DNA of 54,930 nucleotides from Vibrio furnissii CIP 102972. Lineage in GTDB: Bacteria > Pseudomonadota > Gammaproteobacteria > Enterobacterales > Vibrionaceae. Numbering within the stretch: the first letter of the stretch is position 1; the number at the start of each line of letters is the position of its first letter. Made by a program: the position numbers and the translations under genes. Below the pieces are notes generated by a model. The model saw only the letters and a program-made list of their open reading frames with translations. It made no database searches and had not been told where the DNA came from. The stretch is from contig NZ_ACZP01000009.1 in the NCBI RefSeq assembly GCF_000176175.1, forward strand, positions 1-54,930. The letters run 5' to 3'. This document shows, piece by piece, positions 18,961 through 27,459 of the stretch.

Positions 18961-20478
18961 ATGCTGGAATCACTTCACTATTTTTTGATGTCTTGGACAT
19001 CGTTGAACTTGCTGGCACTGACCGCACTTGGCACGTTTCTCGGCATATACATCGGGGCCATTCCGGGGCTGTCGGTGACCATGGCGGTTTCGATCCTGAT
19101 TTCGTTTACCTTTCCGTGGGATCTCAATAATGCGCTGTGCCTGATGGTGGGCGTGTATATGGGCGGCGTATACGGCGGCTCACGCACGGCTATTTTGCTG
19201 AATATTCCGGGTGCGCCATCTGCCATTGCCACAGCGCTGGATGGTTATCCGCTGGCGGAAAAAGGTGAGGCTGGACGCGCAATTGGCTTGACGACCATCA
19301 TGTCGGTGATTGGCGGCTTTGTCGGTATTCTGGTGCTTTCATTTGCCGCGCCTGTGGTGAGCACGTTTGCGATTCAATTTCAGCCACGCGATTACCTGAT
19401 GATCGGCATGCTCGGCATCATGTTGATCAGCTCGCTGTCGAATGGCAGCTTCGCCAAAGGCATGTTTACTGGCGCGCTGGGGATTCTGGTTGGCACGGTG
19501 GGGCTTGACCCCATGACGGCAGAAGAGCGTTTCACCTTTGGCGTTGTTGAATTGTGGGATGGGATTAATCCGATTGCGGTGATGATCGGCATGTTCGGTT
19601 TGTCGGAAGTATTGAGCCAACTGCACAACATCGATAAAACCGTGATCAAACAGAAACTGACCAAAATTATCCCGGGCTGGATGGACGTGCGTCGTTACCT
19701 GCCACTGAGTCTCAAATCGTCCCTCATGGGAGTGATTGTTGGCGCACTGCCGGGCACTGGCGGAGATATCGCCTCGCTGATGGCTTACGACTACGCCAAA
19801 CGTACCACTAAAAATCCGGAGGTACCGTTTGGTCAGGGCGCGAAGGAAGGCTTAGTCGCTCCGGAGTCTGCCAACAATGCGGCTGTCGGTGGCGCTTATA
19901 TTCCGATGCTGACCTTGGGGATTCCCGGCGATGCGGTGACGGCGGTGTTCATTGGCGCGCTGTTTATTCATGGATTGAATCCGGGGCCGCTTCTGTTGGC
20001 TGAAAACCCAAGTATCTTCTGGTTTACCGTTGGCAACCTGACGCTGGCCAATATCTTCGTACTGATTTTTGGCCTGACAGGCATCAAGGTGTTCAGCAAG
20101 CTGGTCAGTTGCCCGAAAGGCATTTTGATGCCGATGATTGTGGTGCTGTCGGTGGTCGGTGCTTACGCCATTAATAACTCAATCACTGATGTGTGGTGGA
20201 TGATGGCGTTTGGTGTGCTGGGGTATTTCATGCGCCAATACAACTATCCGATTGCGCCGGTTATTCTCGGCGTGATCCTCAGTAGCTTGATGGATCAAAA
20301 CTGGCGCCGCGCGATGCTGGCCGAACAAGACAGCATTTGGGGCCTGATTCAGGGTATTTTCACCAGCCCGATTTCCAGCGTATTAGCCATCATGATTGCG
20401 CTGATTTATTTGTCACAAACTCCGATTTGGAAGGCATGTAAGAGACGACGCTTTTATCGCAAAGCTGCCGCCAAATAA
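18961..20478 (+). CDS. tctA: Tripartite tricarboxylate transporter large permease
   Basis: Large inner-membrane permease of 505 residues with about eleven helices. It carries two copies of the TctA signature, which point to an internal duplication: IGAIPGLSVTMAVSI near residue 32 and VGALPGTGGDIASLMAYDYAK near 260. YGGSRTAILLNIPGAPS and GLVAPESANNAAVGGAYIP are further family hallmarks. It uses an ion gradient to import the solute caught by TctC. The tricarboxylate name is historic; the substrate here is inferred to be an acid that feeds the protocatechuate pathway. Confidence 0.94.
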   Translation: MLESLHYFLMSWTSLNLLALTALGTFLGIYIGAIPGLSVTMAVSILISFTFPWDLNNALCLMVGVYMGGVYGGSRTAILLNIPGAPSAIATALDGYPLAEKGEAGRAIGLTTIMSVIGGFVGILVLSFAAPVVSTFAIQFQPRDYLMIGMLGIMLISSLSNGSFAKGMFTGALGILVGTVGLDPMTAEERFTFGVVELWDGINPIAVMIGMFGLSEVLSQLHNIDKTVIKQKLTKIIPGWMDVRRYLPLSLKSSLMGVIVGALPGTGGDIASLMAYDYAKRTTKNPEVPFGQGAKEGLVAPESANNAAVGGAYIPMLTLGIPGDAVTAVFIGALFIHGLNPGPLLLAENPSIFWFTVGNLTLANIFVLIFGLTGIKVFSKLVSCPKGILMPMIVVLSVVGAYAINNSITDVWWMMAFGVLGYFMRQYNYPIAPVILGVILSSLMDQNWRRAMLAEQDSIWGLIQGIFTSPISSVLAIMIALIYLSQTPIWKACKRRRFYRKAAAK

Positions 20479-20523
20479 GCGGATTCGTCACTCAATCATC
20501 AAACACGATAGCGGTACCTTCTT

Positions 20524-20550
20524 CAGCACGATCCTCATGCGGTCGTGCTG
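20524..20550 (+). repeat. Hairpin between tctA and the aroE-like gene
   Basis: CAGCACGA and TCGTGCTG form an 8-base stem around eleven bases. No T-run follows, so it is more likely a processing or stability element than a terminator. Confidence 0.45.
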
Positions 20551-20597
20551 CGGATAACTGCGGCCGCGTGTCAGAGAATATCGAAGAGGAATGTCGT

Positions 20598-21422
20598 ATG
20601 AAACTTGGACTCATTGGTCAACATATTCAAAAAAGTAAGTCCCCTCAACTGCACGAACTGCTGGGGCAAAAGCTCAATATTAATACCACGTACGAGCTGT
20701 TTGACTGCGAACTGGACAATGAACAAGCCCTGTTGGCGCTGCTGAATGAACTGAAACAGCGTGGCTACCGCGGCGTCAATGTGACGCACCCCTATAAAGT
20801 GTGGGCGTGGAACATCGTGCAGCGCAAATTCAAAACCAGTGAACGTTTGGGCGCATTAAATACGTTGCTGATCGATGGCGACACGTTGCGTGGCACCAAC
20901 ACCGATTGTAGCGGATTTGTCCGCGCTTATCGTAAAGCGTGCTCAACGCAAAAACCGGGCAAGGTGCTGATGAAAGGTGCCGGTGGCGTGGGGCGCGCGA
21001 TTGCGTTTGGTTTGGGGCAGCTCGAAGTGGAACATCTGTACATCTATGATGAGCAACCGGCCAGTTTACAGGCACTGTTGAGTGACTTACAGCAGGCGGG
21101 AGTACCTTGCAGTGCGATTCACGCGCAAGAACTCACCTCGTGTGCACTGGCTTGTGATGGCTTAGTGAATGCAACGCCGGTGGGGCACTACACCACGCCG
21201 GGCGCTGCGTTTACACCTGAGCAAGTTCAGCAGCAACGCTGGGTGTTTGATGCGGTGTATACGCCGGTCAAAACCGAATTTATCGCGCTGGCTCAGCAAC
21301 AGGACATGAGTGTGATCAGCGGTTTTGAACTCTTTATCCACCAAGGCGTGGATGCCTATGAGCATTTTGCTGATTGCCCGGTCGACAGCGAGACACTGCG
21401 CGGTGAAATCAGCGCTGAATAA
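20598..21422 (+). CDS. Shikimate dehydrogenase family protein (AroE paralogue)
   Basis: NAD(P)-dependent shikimate or quinate dehydrogenase of 274 residues. The substrate site QHIQKSKSPQLHELLG, the catalytic lysine in GVNVTHPYK near 65, the partner aspartate in GTNTDCSGF near 103, the nucleotide loop GAGGVGRAIA near 130 and NATPVG near 195 are all present. An upstream in-frame ATG at 20568 would add ten residues, but the ATG at 20598 has AGAGGA seven bases before it. Its place between a transporter and quiC suggests a catabolic role, oxidising shikimate (or quinate) towards 3-dehydroshikimate, rather than the biosynthetic role of core AroE. The C-terminal FELFIHQGVDAYEHF replaces the usual MLxxQG ending. 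Confidence 0.85.
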   Translation: MKLGLIGQHIQKSKSPQLHELLGQKLNINTTYELFDCELDNEQALLALLNELKQRGYRGVNVTHPYKVWAWNIVQRKFKTSERLGALNTLLIDGDTLRGTNTDCSGFVRAYRKACSTQKPGKVLMKGAGGVGRAIAFGLGQLEVEHLYIYDEQPASLQALLSDLQQAGVPCSAIHAQELTSCALACDGLVNATPVGHYTTPGAAFTPEQVQQQRWVFDAVYTPVKTEFIALAQQQDMSVISGFELFIHQGVDAYEHFADCPVDSETLRGEISAE

Positions 21423-21454
21423 TGCCTTCAGGCTTGCCAAATAAGGATGAAACC

Positions 21455-23296
21455 ATGAAAACAGGAATCGCAACCGTCAGTATCTCCGGCTCGTTGGTGG
21501 AAAAGTTGCACGCGGCCGCCAATGCGGGATTTGATGGGGTGGAAATTTTTGAAAATGACCTCACGCAATCGGAATTCACACCACGTCAAGTGCGACAATT
21601 GGCGGAAAGTCTCGGGCTTGAAATCATCGCCCTGCAACCGCTGCGCAACTTTGAAGCCATGCCAGAGCCGCTGCGTCAGCAGAACTTCTATCAGGCACGA
21701 AAAAAGTTCGAGTTGATGCATGAACTGGGGACCTCGAAGCTGATGATCTGTTCAAACGTTTCACCACACGTGATTGATGATCCGGCGCGTGCGGCGGCGG
21801 ATTTGCATGAACTGGCTGAACTGGCGCAAAAAGAGCACTTCATGATTGGCTATGAAGCGTTGGCGTGGGGACGCTTCGTGCACGATTACGATCAAGCGTG
21901 GGACATCGTCAAGCGAGCAGACCACAGCAACTTAGGGATTCTGCTCGATACGTTCCATATGTACGCGCGCAACAACACGCTCGATACGCTGCGTAACGAA
22001 ATCACCGCCGACAAAATTGCGTTGGTGCAACTGGCTGATGCCCCAAGTCTGCAAATGGATGTGCTCAACTTCAGCCGCCATTTCCGTTGTTTTCCGGGGC
22101 AGGGCGATATGCCGATTCTTGAGTTCATGCAGTGTTTGAAAGAGAAAGGCTATCGCGACTATATTTCGCACGAAATCTTCAATGATGAGTTTCGTGCGTC
22201 ACAAGCCAGTGAAAAAGCGACTGATGGTATGCGCTCTCTCATTTGGCTCGGTGAACAGCTCAAAGAGCCGGAAGTGCCAGCGCCAACCATTGATAAACTG
22301 GCCTTCATTGAATTTGCGATTGAAGGGGAGGATGGGCAGCAACTGGTGGACTTGCTCAAACAGCTCGGTTTTTCGGTCACCCATCGTCACCGCTCTAAAC
22401 ATGTCGATTTAATGCGCCAAGGCAACATCAATTTGGTGCTCAATCATGAGCCAAAGAGTCAGGCACATCAGTACTTTTTGTCGCATGGCGTGTCGGTGTG
22501 TGCGATGGGGTTTGGTACCAGCAGTGTGGCGCAGATGATCAAGCGCACCAAGCACTACGGCTGCGCGCGATTTAACAATCAAGCCGGGCCGGGAGAGCTC
22601 AATATTCCAGCCATCAAAGGGGTTGGCGATCAACTGATTTACTTTGTCGATAGCCAGTCACAACCAGAGTTTTTTGACGTCGATTTTGTCCCCGTTGATC
22701 ACGAGTTGTCGGCCACAGAAAACGTGGGTTTAACGACGTTCGATCACGTGGGACAAACGGTACTGGATACCGATATGTTATCGGCCACCTTCTTCTTTAA
22801 GGCATTGTTTGGCTTTGATATTGAGCCAAGTCAGGACCTGACCGACGTCAATGGCTTGGTCACCAGTCGCGTGGCCAAAAGCCCTGATGGCACCATCCGG
22901 ATACCCTTTAACTCTTCGTCAGCGCGCAACTCGGCAGCGCAGCGATTTGTGAATCGCTCGCAAGGTGCGGGCGTACAACAGATTGCGTTCGGTTGTGATG
23001 ATATTTTTGCGACCGTCAAACAGGTGGACCCTGCGTGTATTTTGCCCATTCCGGCCAACTATTATCGTGATTTGGATGCGCGTTTTCAGCTTGAGGCCGA
23101 ACTTTTGGCGACGATGCAGGCGTACAATGTGTTGTACGATGAAAATGATGATGGCCATTTTTTCCATTTCTACACCAAAGAGCATTTCGGCGTGTTCTTG
23201 GAGGTGGTGCAGCGCGTGAACTATCAGGGCTACGGAGAACCCAATGCGCACATTCGCTTGGCGGCTCAAGCTCGCGAGCAGCAGCGCCACAGTTAA
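21455..23296 (+). CDS. quiC: 3-dehydroshikimate dehydratase, two-domain QuiC type
   Basis: Protein of 613 residues made of two domains. Residues 1 to about 270 form a xylose-isomerase-like TIM barrel (ISGSLVEKLHAAANAGFDGVEIFEND, LDTFHMYAR, HEIFNDEFRA) that binds a divalent metal and dehydrates 3-dehydroshikimate to protocatechuate. Residues from about 290 form a 4-hydroxyphenylpyruvate-dioxygenase-like part with two vicinal-oxygen-chelate units, with TFDHVGQTV and FGVFLEVVQR at the usual metal-ligand positions. This architecture is known for QuiC1 of Pseudomonas. An in-frame ATG at 21422 exists, but the ATG at 21455 with AAGGATG upstream fits the family start. It links shikimate-type compounds to ligAB. 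Confidence 0.9.
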   Translation: MKTGIATVSISGSLVEKLHAAANAGFDGVEIFENDLTQSEFTPRQVRQLAESLGLEIIALQPLRNFEAMPEPLRQQNFYQARKKFELMHELGTSKLMICSNVSPHVIDDPARAAADLHELAELAQKEHFMIGYEALAWGRFVHDYDQAWDIVKRADHSNLGILLDTFHMYARNNTLDTLRNEITADKIALVQLADAPSLQMDVLNFSRHFRCFPGQGDMPILEFMQCLKEKGYRDYISHEIFNDEFRASQASEKATDGMRSLIWLGEQLKEPEVPAPTIDKLAFIEFAIEGEDGQQLVDLLKQLGFSVTHRHRSKHVDLMRQGNINLVLNHEPKSQAHQYFLSHGVSVCAMGFGTSSVAQMIKRTKHYGCARFNNQAGPGELNIPAIKGVGDQLIYFVDSQSQPEFFDVDFVPVDHELSATENVGLTTFDHVGQTVLDTDMLSATFFFKALFGFDIEPSQDLTDVNGLVTSRVAKSPDGTIRIPFNSSSARNSAAQRFVNRSQGAGVQQIAFGCDDIFATVKQVDPACILPIPANYYRDLDARFQLEAELLATMQAYNVLYDENDDGHFFHFYTKEHFGVFLEVVQRVNYQGYGEPNAHIRLAAQAREQQRHS

Positions 23297-23327
23297 TTGT
23301 TAAGCTTTCTTCGGGTAATGGGCGATA

Positions 23328-23353
23328 GAGGGTGATGCCGTACGGTGTCACCC
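23328..23353. repeat. Hairpin between quiC and the AEC permease gene
   Basis: AGGGTGA and TCACCCT form a 7-base stem around a loop that itself holds the palindrome CCGTACGG. Only three T follow, so a terminator is possible but weak. Confidence 0.4.
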
Positions 23354-23427
23354 TTTGACGCATTGTGTCGCCAGAATGGCAGGGTTTCACATCATCGATG
23401 TGTGTTTGAATCAGTGTAAGGAAGACA

Positions 23428-24381
23428 GTGTTGAACGTTTTGTCGGTCGTATTTCCCATATTTCTGGTGATTTTTCTCGGGTACCTGTGCGTGCGTCGCG
23501 GCTTAGTGTCAGCAACCTCGGTGGGTGAAATGGGGCGCTATGTGATGTATCTCGCGCTGCCTGCGGTGATTGTCAAAACCCTGATTGGTCTGCCCCTCGA
23601 TGATCTATTTAATCTGCGTTATTTACTCGCCTATCTGCTCACGTCTGCCAGCGTGATGGTGGTGGGGTACTGGCTGCTGAGTAAAACCGGCGCGCAAACC
23701 AAACTTGATAGTGCTGTGATGGTGACGGGCATGGTGGTGCCGAACAGTGCGTTTATCGGTTATCCCATCATGTTGCAAATGATGGATTCCCCTCCGGTGA
23801 GTGGTTTTGCGATGGCACTGATTATTGAGAACTTGTGCATTTTACCCGCCTGTTTCATCTTGATGGATTATCACGCGATCACCACCCAAACGGGCTTGCG
23901 TCAGCGTCTGCTGGGGGTGGCGAAACGTACGGTGAAAAACCCGTTACTGATTGCCATCGTGATCGGGGTGGTGGGGAACGTGTCGTCACTGCCTGTGCCC
24001 GATGTGATTCATCAGGCATTGAGCCTGCTAGCGCCGTCGGCCGTTGCAGTTGCGCTGTTCGTGATTGGCGGCTCGTTGGCCTCTGTAGTGGTGAAAGAAA
24101 CGCGCTGGGCGCCGCTGTCGCTGACCATGGTTGGTAAATTGATCGTGCAACCGCTGATTGCATTGATGTTGATGAGTTGGTTGCTGCCGGGCGAACCGGA
24201 ACTGACCATGACGCTGGTGGTGATCACCGCAGTGCCGATGCTCAGCATCTACGCCATCATCGGCGAGGTGTATAGCCGGCGAACCTTCTGCGCCACAGCG
24301 CAATTGACTACGACGGCGGCTTCTCTGGTGACCATTCCGCTGATGCTGAGTATTGCGCACTGGTGGTTGGCTGCGGCGTAA
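23428..24381 (+). CDS. AEC (auxin efflux carrier) family permease
   Basis: Inner-membrane permease of 317 residues with about ten helices in two inverted repeats. The helix-breaking motifs of the family are seen: GEMGRYVMYLALPAVIVKTL near residue 33 and MVVPNSAFIGYPIMLQMM near 105, the latter being the N-x-x-F-(I/M)-G-x-P signature. It begins with GTG after AAGGA. Bacterial members move small carboxylates such as malate or malonate. At the end of the aromatic operon it may import or export an acid intermediate. The direction and cargo cannot be read from sequence. Confidence 0.85.
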   Translation: MLNVLSVVFPIFLVIFLGYLCVRRGLVSATSVGEMGRYVMYLALPAVIVKTLIGLPLDDLFNLRYLLAYLLTSASVMVVGYWLLSKTGAQTKLDSAVMVTGMVVPNSAFIGYPIMLQMMDSPPVSGFAMALIIENLCILPACFILMDYHAITTQTGLRQRLLGVAKRTVKNPLLIAIVIGVVGNVSSLPVPDVIHQALSLLAPSAVAVALFVIGGSLASVVVKETRWAPLSLTMVGKLIVQPLIALMLMSWLLPGEPELTMTLVVITAVPMLSIYAIIGEVYSRRTFCATAQLTTTAASLVTIPLMLSIAHWWLAAA

Positions 24382-24461
24382 CGCTAACTGGAAAGGGTTG
24401 CTGTGATTTTTTTGCTGCAAACTGTTAACATTCGCCTATTCGACATTGAATTGGCACGGCT

Positions 24462-25382
24462 ATGATCCCGCTGATCTACCACTCTATTTATTCGCAATTG
24501 CCGCTGCCGCAAGGGCATCGCTATCCGATCAACAAATATCGACTGCTGTACGATGCGCTGATTGAGATGCAGGCGGACGCTGACTGGTTGCGGACGTTTG
24601 AGTTTTTCTCGCCTACGGCGCTGACTTGCGATGCGATTAAACAAGTTCACGACAGTGAATATGTGGATGCATTAACATTTGGTACGTTGCCAGCGGCGAA
24701 GATGCGCCGTATCGGCTTTCCGTGGAGCGACGCGCTGATTGAGCGCACATTGACGTCTGCGGGCGGCACGTGCTTAACGGCTCAATTGGCGGTGGAACAT
24801 GGTGTGGCGATTCACCTCAGCGGCGGCTATCACCATGCGCACCGCGATTTTGGCAGCGGCTTTTGTTTGTATAACGATTTGGTGTTGGCTGCGCATCAGG
24901 CCTTGCTGTTAGATGGGATAGATAAAGTCTTGATCGTCGACAGCGATGTGCACCATGGCGACGGCACCGCGACGTTATGTGCGGCGCGCGACGACATCAT
25001 TACGTTGTCGTTTCATTGCGACAAAAACTTTCCGGCGCGTAAGCCCGAATCCGATATCGACATCGCGCTCAGTCGTGACGCGGGCGATGAGGAGTTTCTG
25101 AGCCATTTTCAGTCGGTGGTGACGATGGCCGTCAATCTACATCGCCCCGACCTCATTATTTATGATGCTGGCATCGACATTCATCAGGATGACGAACTGG
25201 GTTACTTTCATGTGTCCACCGACGCTATTTTTCAGCGCGACTGTTTTATGATGCGTCTTGCCAAGCAACATCAGTTGCCGATGGCGTGCGTGGTCGGTGG
25301 TGGCTACCGCAGTGACCATCAAACATTGGTGCCAATTCACATGCAGCTCTTTAAAGCCGCATTTCACGTTCACAAGGAGTAA
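24462..25382 (+). CDS. Histone-deacetylase-like hydrolase
   Basis: Arginase/deacetylase-fold zinc enzyme of 306 residues of the bacterial class IV-like group. The substrate and catalytic histidines are His124-His125 (GGYHHAHRDFGSGFCLYND). The zinc ligands fit DSDVHHGDGT (Asp162 and His164) and the aspartate of DAGIDIHQDDELG near 235. GGGYRS lies near the end, where catalytic tyrosine-containing GGGY motifs occur. Such enzymes deacetylate polyamines, small amides or protein lysines; the target is not known here. It is followed after three bases by a Nudix gene, so they form an operon. It is not obviously part of aromatic catabolism. Confidence 0.88.
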   Translation: MIPLIYHSIYSQLPLPQGHRYPINKYRLLYDALIEMQADADWLRTFEFFSPTALTCDAIKQVHDSEYVDALTFGTLPAAKMRRIGFPWSDALIERTLTSAGGTCLTAQLAVEHGVAIHLSGGYHHAHRDFGSGFCLYNDLVLAAHQALLLDGIDKVLIVDSDVHHGDGTATLCAARDDIITLSFHCDKNFPARKPESDIDIALSRDAGDEEFLSHFQSVVTMAVNLHRPDLIIYDAGIDIHQDDELGYFHVSTDAIFQRDCFMMRLAKQHQLPMACVVGGGYRSDHQTLVPIHMQLFKAAFHVHKE

Positions 25383-25385
25383 CCC

Positions 25386-25868
25386 ATGGAACATCGCATT
25401 CGCGGCGCGGGGCTGTTAATTGAAAACGACGCCATTTTATTGGTGAAAATTCATGATTTTACCGGTGAATATTGGATCCCGCCCGGCGGAGGATTTGAAG
25501 CGGGTGACCGTAGCACCAAAGCGTGTGTGCAACGGGAGTTTCTGGAAGAAGCTGGAATTGACGTTGAAGTGGGGGAGCTGATTTGCGTGCGCGAGTTTTT
25601 GGAACACAATCCGCAGCGTTATCACGCCGAGTTTTTCTATGCCATCGATAGCTATCGTGGCACGCCGCACATCGACAACCTCAAAGGACTGAATGATGAA
25701 GAAGCGATTCAGTCGGTGGCGTGGGTGCCGCTAGATAAGCTGCCAACCATGCGTCTGTACCCGAAAGAGCTACAAGGCCCATTGATTGAACGGGTGCAAC
25801 AGGGGCGGTTCAGCACGCATCTGGGTAGTTATATTCAAGGGAATGCTGAAGAGGTCAATCATCTCTGA
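25386..25868 (+). CDS. Nudix hydrolase
   Basis: Cytosolic Nudix-fold pyrophosphohydrolase of 160 residues. The Nudix box is visible as GGGFEAGDRSTKACVQREF followed by LEEAG at about residues 35-58, with the REFLEEAG core that binds metal intact and Asp at the position of the first glutamate. The substrate cannot be deduced; members act on nucleotides, NAD-type cofactors or capped molecules. AAGGAG lies in the end of the deacetylase gene in front of the ATG. The stop codon lies inside the stem of the hairpin at 25861-25892. Confidence 0.88.
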   Translation: MEHRIRGAGLLIENDAILLVKIHDFTGEYWIPPGGGFEAGDRSTKACVQREFLEEAGIDVEVGELICVREFLEHNPQRYHAEFFYAIDSYRGTPHIDNLKGLNDEEAIQSVAWVPLDKLPTMRLYPKELQGPLIERVQQGRFSTHLGSYIQGNAEEVNHL

Positions 25869-25892
25869 TCAGGCGTGCCCGATCAGAGATGT
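25861..25892. terminator. Hairpin between convergent nudix and tyrB genes
   Basis: CATCTCTGATC and GATCAGAGATG form a perfect 11-base stem around ten bases. Convergent genes end on both sides and the nudix stop codon lies within the left arm. The U-tract is short, so termination strength is uncertain. Confidence 0.6.
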
Positions 25893-25900
25893 TATCGCGT

Positions 25901-27094
25901 TTACAGCGCAGCAAATGCGGCGGCGACTTTGTCCACGTTCGCGGCATTTAAGCCCGCCAAACACATACGGCCACTGGCAATCAGATAGATGCCGTGGGTT
26001 TCGCGCAGCGTATCGACTTGCGCTGTACTAAAGCCTGTGTAGCTGAACATGCCTTTTTGTTTGATCAGGAAGCTGAAATCTTGCTCCGGGCGCAGTTGCT
26101 TCAGTTTGTCGTGCAATGCTTCACGCATGGTCAGAATGCGGCTGCGCATGTCATCCACTTCATTTAGCCATTGCGCTTTGAGTGCGTCGCTGCACAGCAC
26201 GCCAGAGACCACCGTCGCGCCATATTTCGCTGGGCTGGAGTAGTTACGGCGCACAGTTGCTTTCAATTGTCCCAGCACGCGTGACGCTTCTTCAGCATTG
26301 TCACACACCACAGACAACCCCCCGACACGTTCGCCGTAGAGTGAGAAAATCTTTGAGAACGAGTTGGAGACAAAACTCACCACGCCGTCTTCATGGGCAA
26401 TCTTTCGAATCACATACGCATCGTCGGCCATGCTTTCGCCGTAACCCTGATAAGCCATATCAAAGAACGGGATCAACTGTTGCTGCTTGATGACGTCAAT
26501 CACTTCATCCCATTGCGCAGGAGTCAGATCTACGCCCGTTGGGTTATGGCAGCACGGGTGCAGCAGCACGATGTCTTGGGCAGGCAGTTGGCGCAGCGCG
26601 GCAATCATGCCCTCGAAATCGAGCATTTTGGTTTGTGGGTTGAAGTAAGGGTAAGTGCCGACGTTGAAACCGGCCCCGGCGAAAATTGCGTTGTGGTTCT
26701 CCCACGTTGGGTTGCTGACCCATACTTTTGATTGCGGAAAGTAGTGATGGAGAAAATCTGCGCCAATCATCAGGGCGCCCGAGCCGCCTAAAGTCTGAAT
26801 GGTGGCCACACGCTGGGTTTCCAGTGCCGGATGGTGATCGCCAAATACCAGCGATTGCACGGCAGCGCGATAAGGTGCCAGACCTTCCATGGGCAGATAC
26901 ACGCACGGTTGTTTCTCTGCTTGAGCCAGTTGTTCCTGCGAGGCAGCGACGGAGTCGAGCGTGGGAATCTTGCCGTTTTCATCGTAATACAGGCCGATGC
27001 TCAGATTGACTTTGTCTGCGCGGCTGTCTGCCATGAATTTTTCCATCAGCGAGAGGATAGGGTCTCCGGCGTAGGCAGTAACGTGGTTGAGCAC
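25901..27094 (-). CDS. tyrB: Aromatic amino acid aminotransferase
   Basis: PLP-dependent class I aminotransferase of 397 residues, the size of TyrB and AspC. It has [15 protein letters not shown] near 70, [11 protein letters not shown] near 128, [13 protein letters not shown] near 180, the tyrosine of DMAYQGYG near 215 and the PLP lysine in [17 protein letters not shown] near 247. The cysteine pair in HPCCHNPTG is typical of TyrB rather than AspC. It exchanges the amino group between phenylalanine, tyrosine or aspartate and 2-oxoglutarate. The start is GTG at 27094 with AAGGAG ten bases before. It is transcribed alone. Its place beside aromatic catabolism may be chance. Confidence 0.9.
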   Translation of the reverse strand: MLNHVTAYAGDPILSLMEKFMADSRADKVNLSIGLYYDENGKIPTLDSVAASQEQLAQAEKQPCVYLPMEGLAPYRAAVQSLVFGDHHPALETQRVATIQTLGGSGALMIGADFLHHYFPQSKVWVSNPTWENHNAIFAGAGFNVGTYPYFNPQTKMLDFEGMIAALRQLPAQDIVLLHPCCHNPTGVDLTPAQWDEVIDVIKQQQLIPFFDMAYQGYGESMADDAYVIRKIAHEDGVVSFVSNSFSKIFSLYGERVGGLSVVCDNAEEASRVLGQLKATVRRNYSSPAKYGATVVSGVLCSDALKAQWLNEVDDMRSRILTMREALHDKLKQLRPEQDFSFLIKQKGMFSYTGFSTAQVDTLRETHGIYLIASGRMCLAGLNAANVDKVAAAFAAL

Positions 27095-27459
27095 TGTATT
27101 TTCTCCTTGTTGTGATAGGCCAGGTTGGGCGGTGTGCGGCAGCTTGAGCTTTTTGGGTATCGCACAGAGTTCACCGTTCCCGTCGGCCGAATGAATGCGG
27201 CGACGACTGACAATGACACCAACATGATTGTGGCGTCAACTGGCAATGTGCACGTTGGGCATTTTCTCTGTGGTATCTGCGTAGATGCTTGGGGTGGGGC
27301 AGTACGCGTCAGGTATCGGAACGGGTGGCTTATATCCATCTGAATAATATGAAGTCACAAACAAATACGAAATGAAGAACGCTCTATACTGATGAGATTC
27401 ACCGCGGTTGCTTGAAACGGCCGACGGCAATGCATTCATGGAATTGAGAGAAGTCACAC
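27095..27459. other. Divergent intergenic region tyrB-hlyD
   Basis: Open frames here are short and overlap in several frames without family similarity, so no gene is called. The region holds the tyrB ribosome binding site and presumably both promoters. TATACT at 27385-27390 is a possible -10 for the HlyD gene, but no good -35 matches it. Confidence 0.4.

Noticed and set aside
27125..27343. 72-residue plus-strand frame between tyrB and the HlyD gene
   Set aside because: No ribosome binding site, no recognisable family, and it overlaps frames on the other strand.
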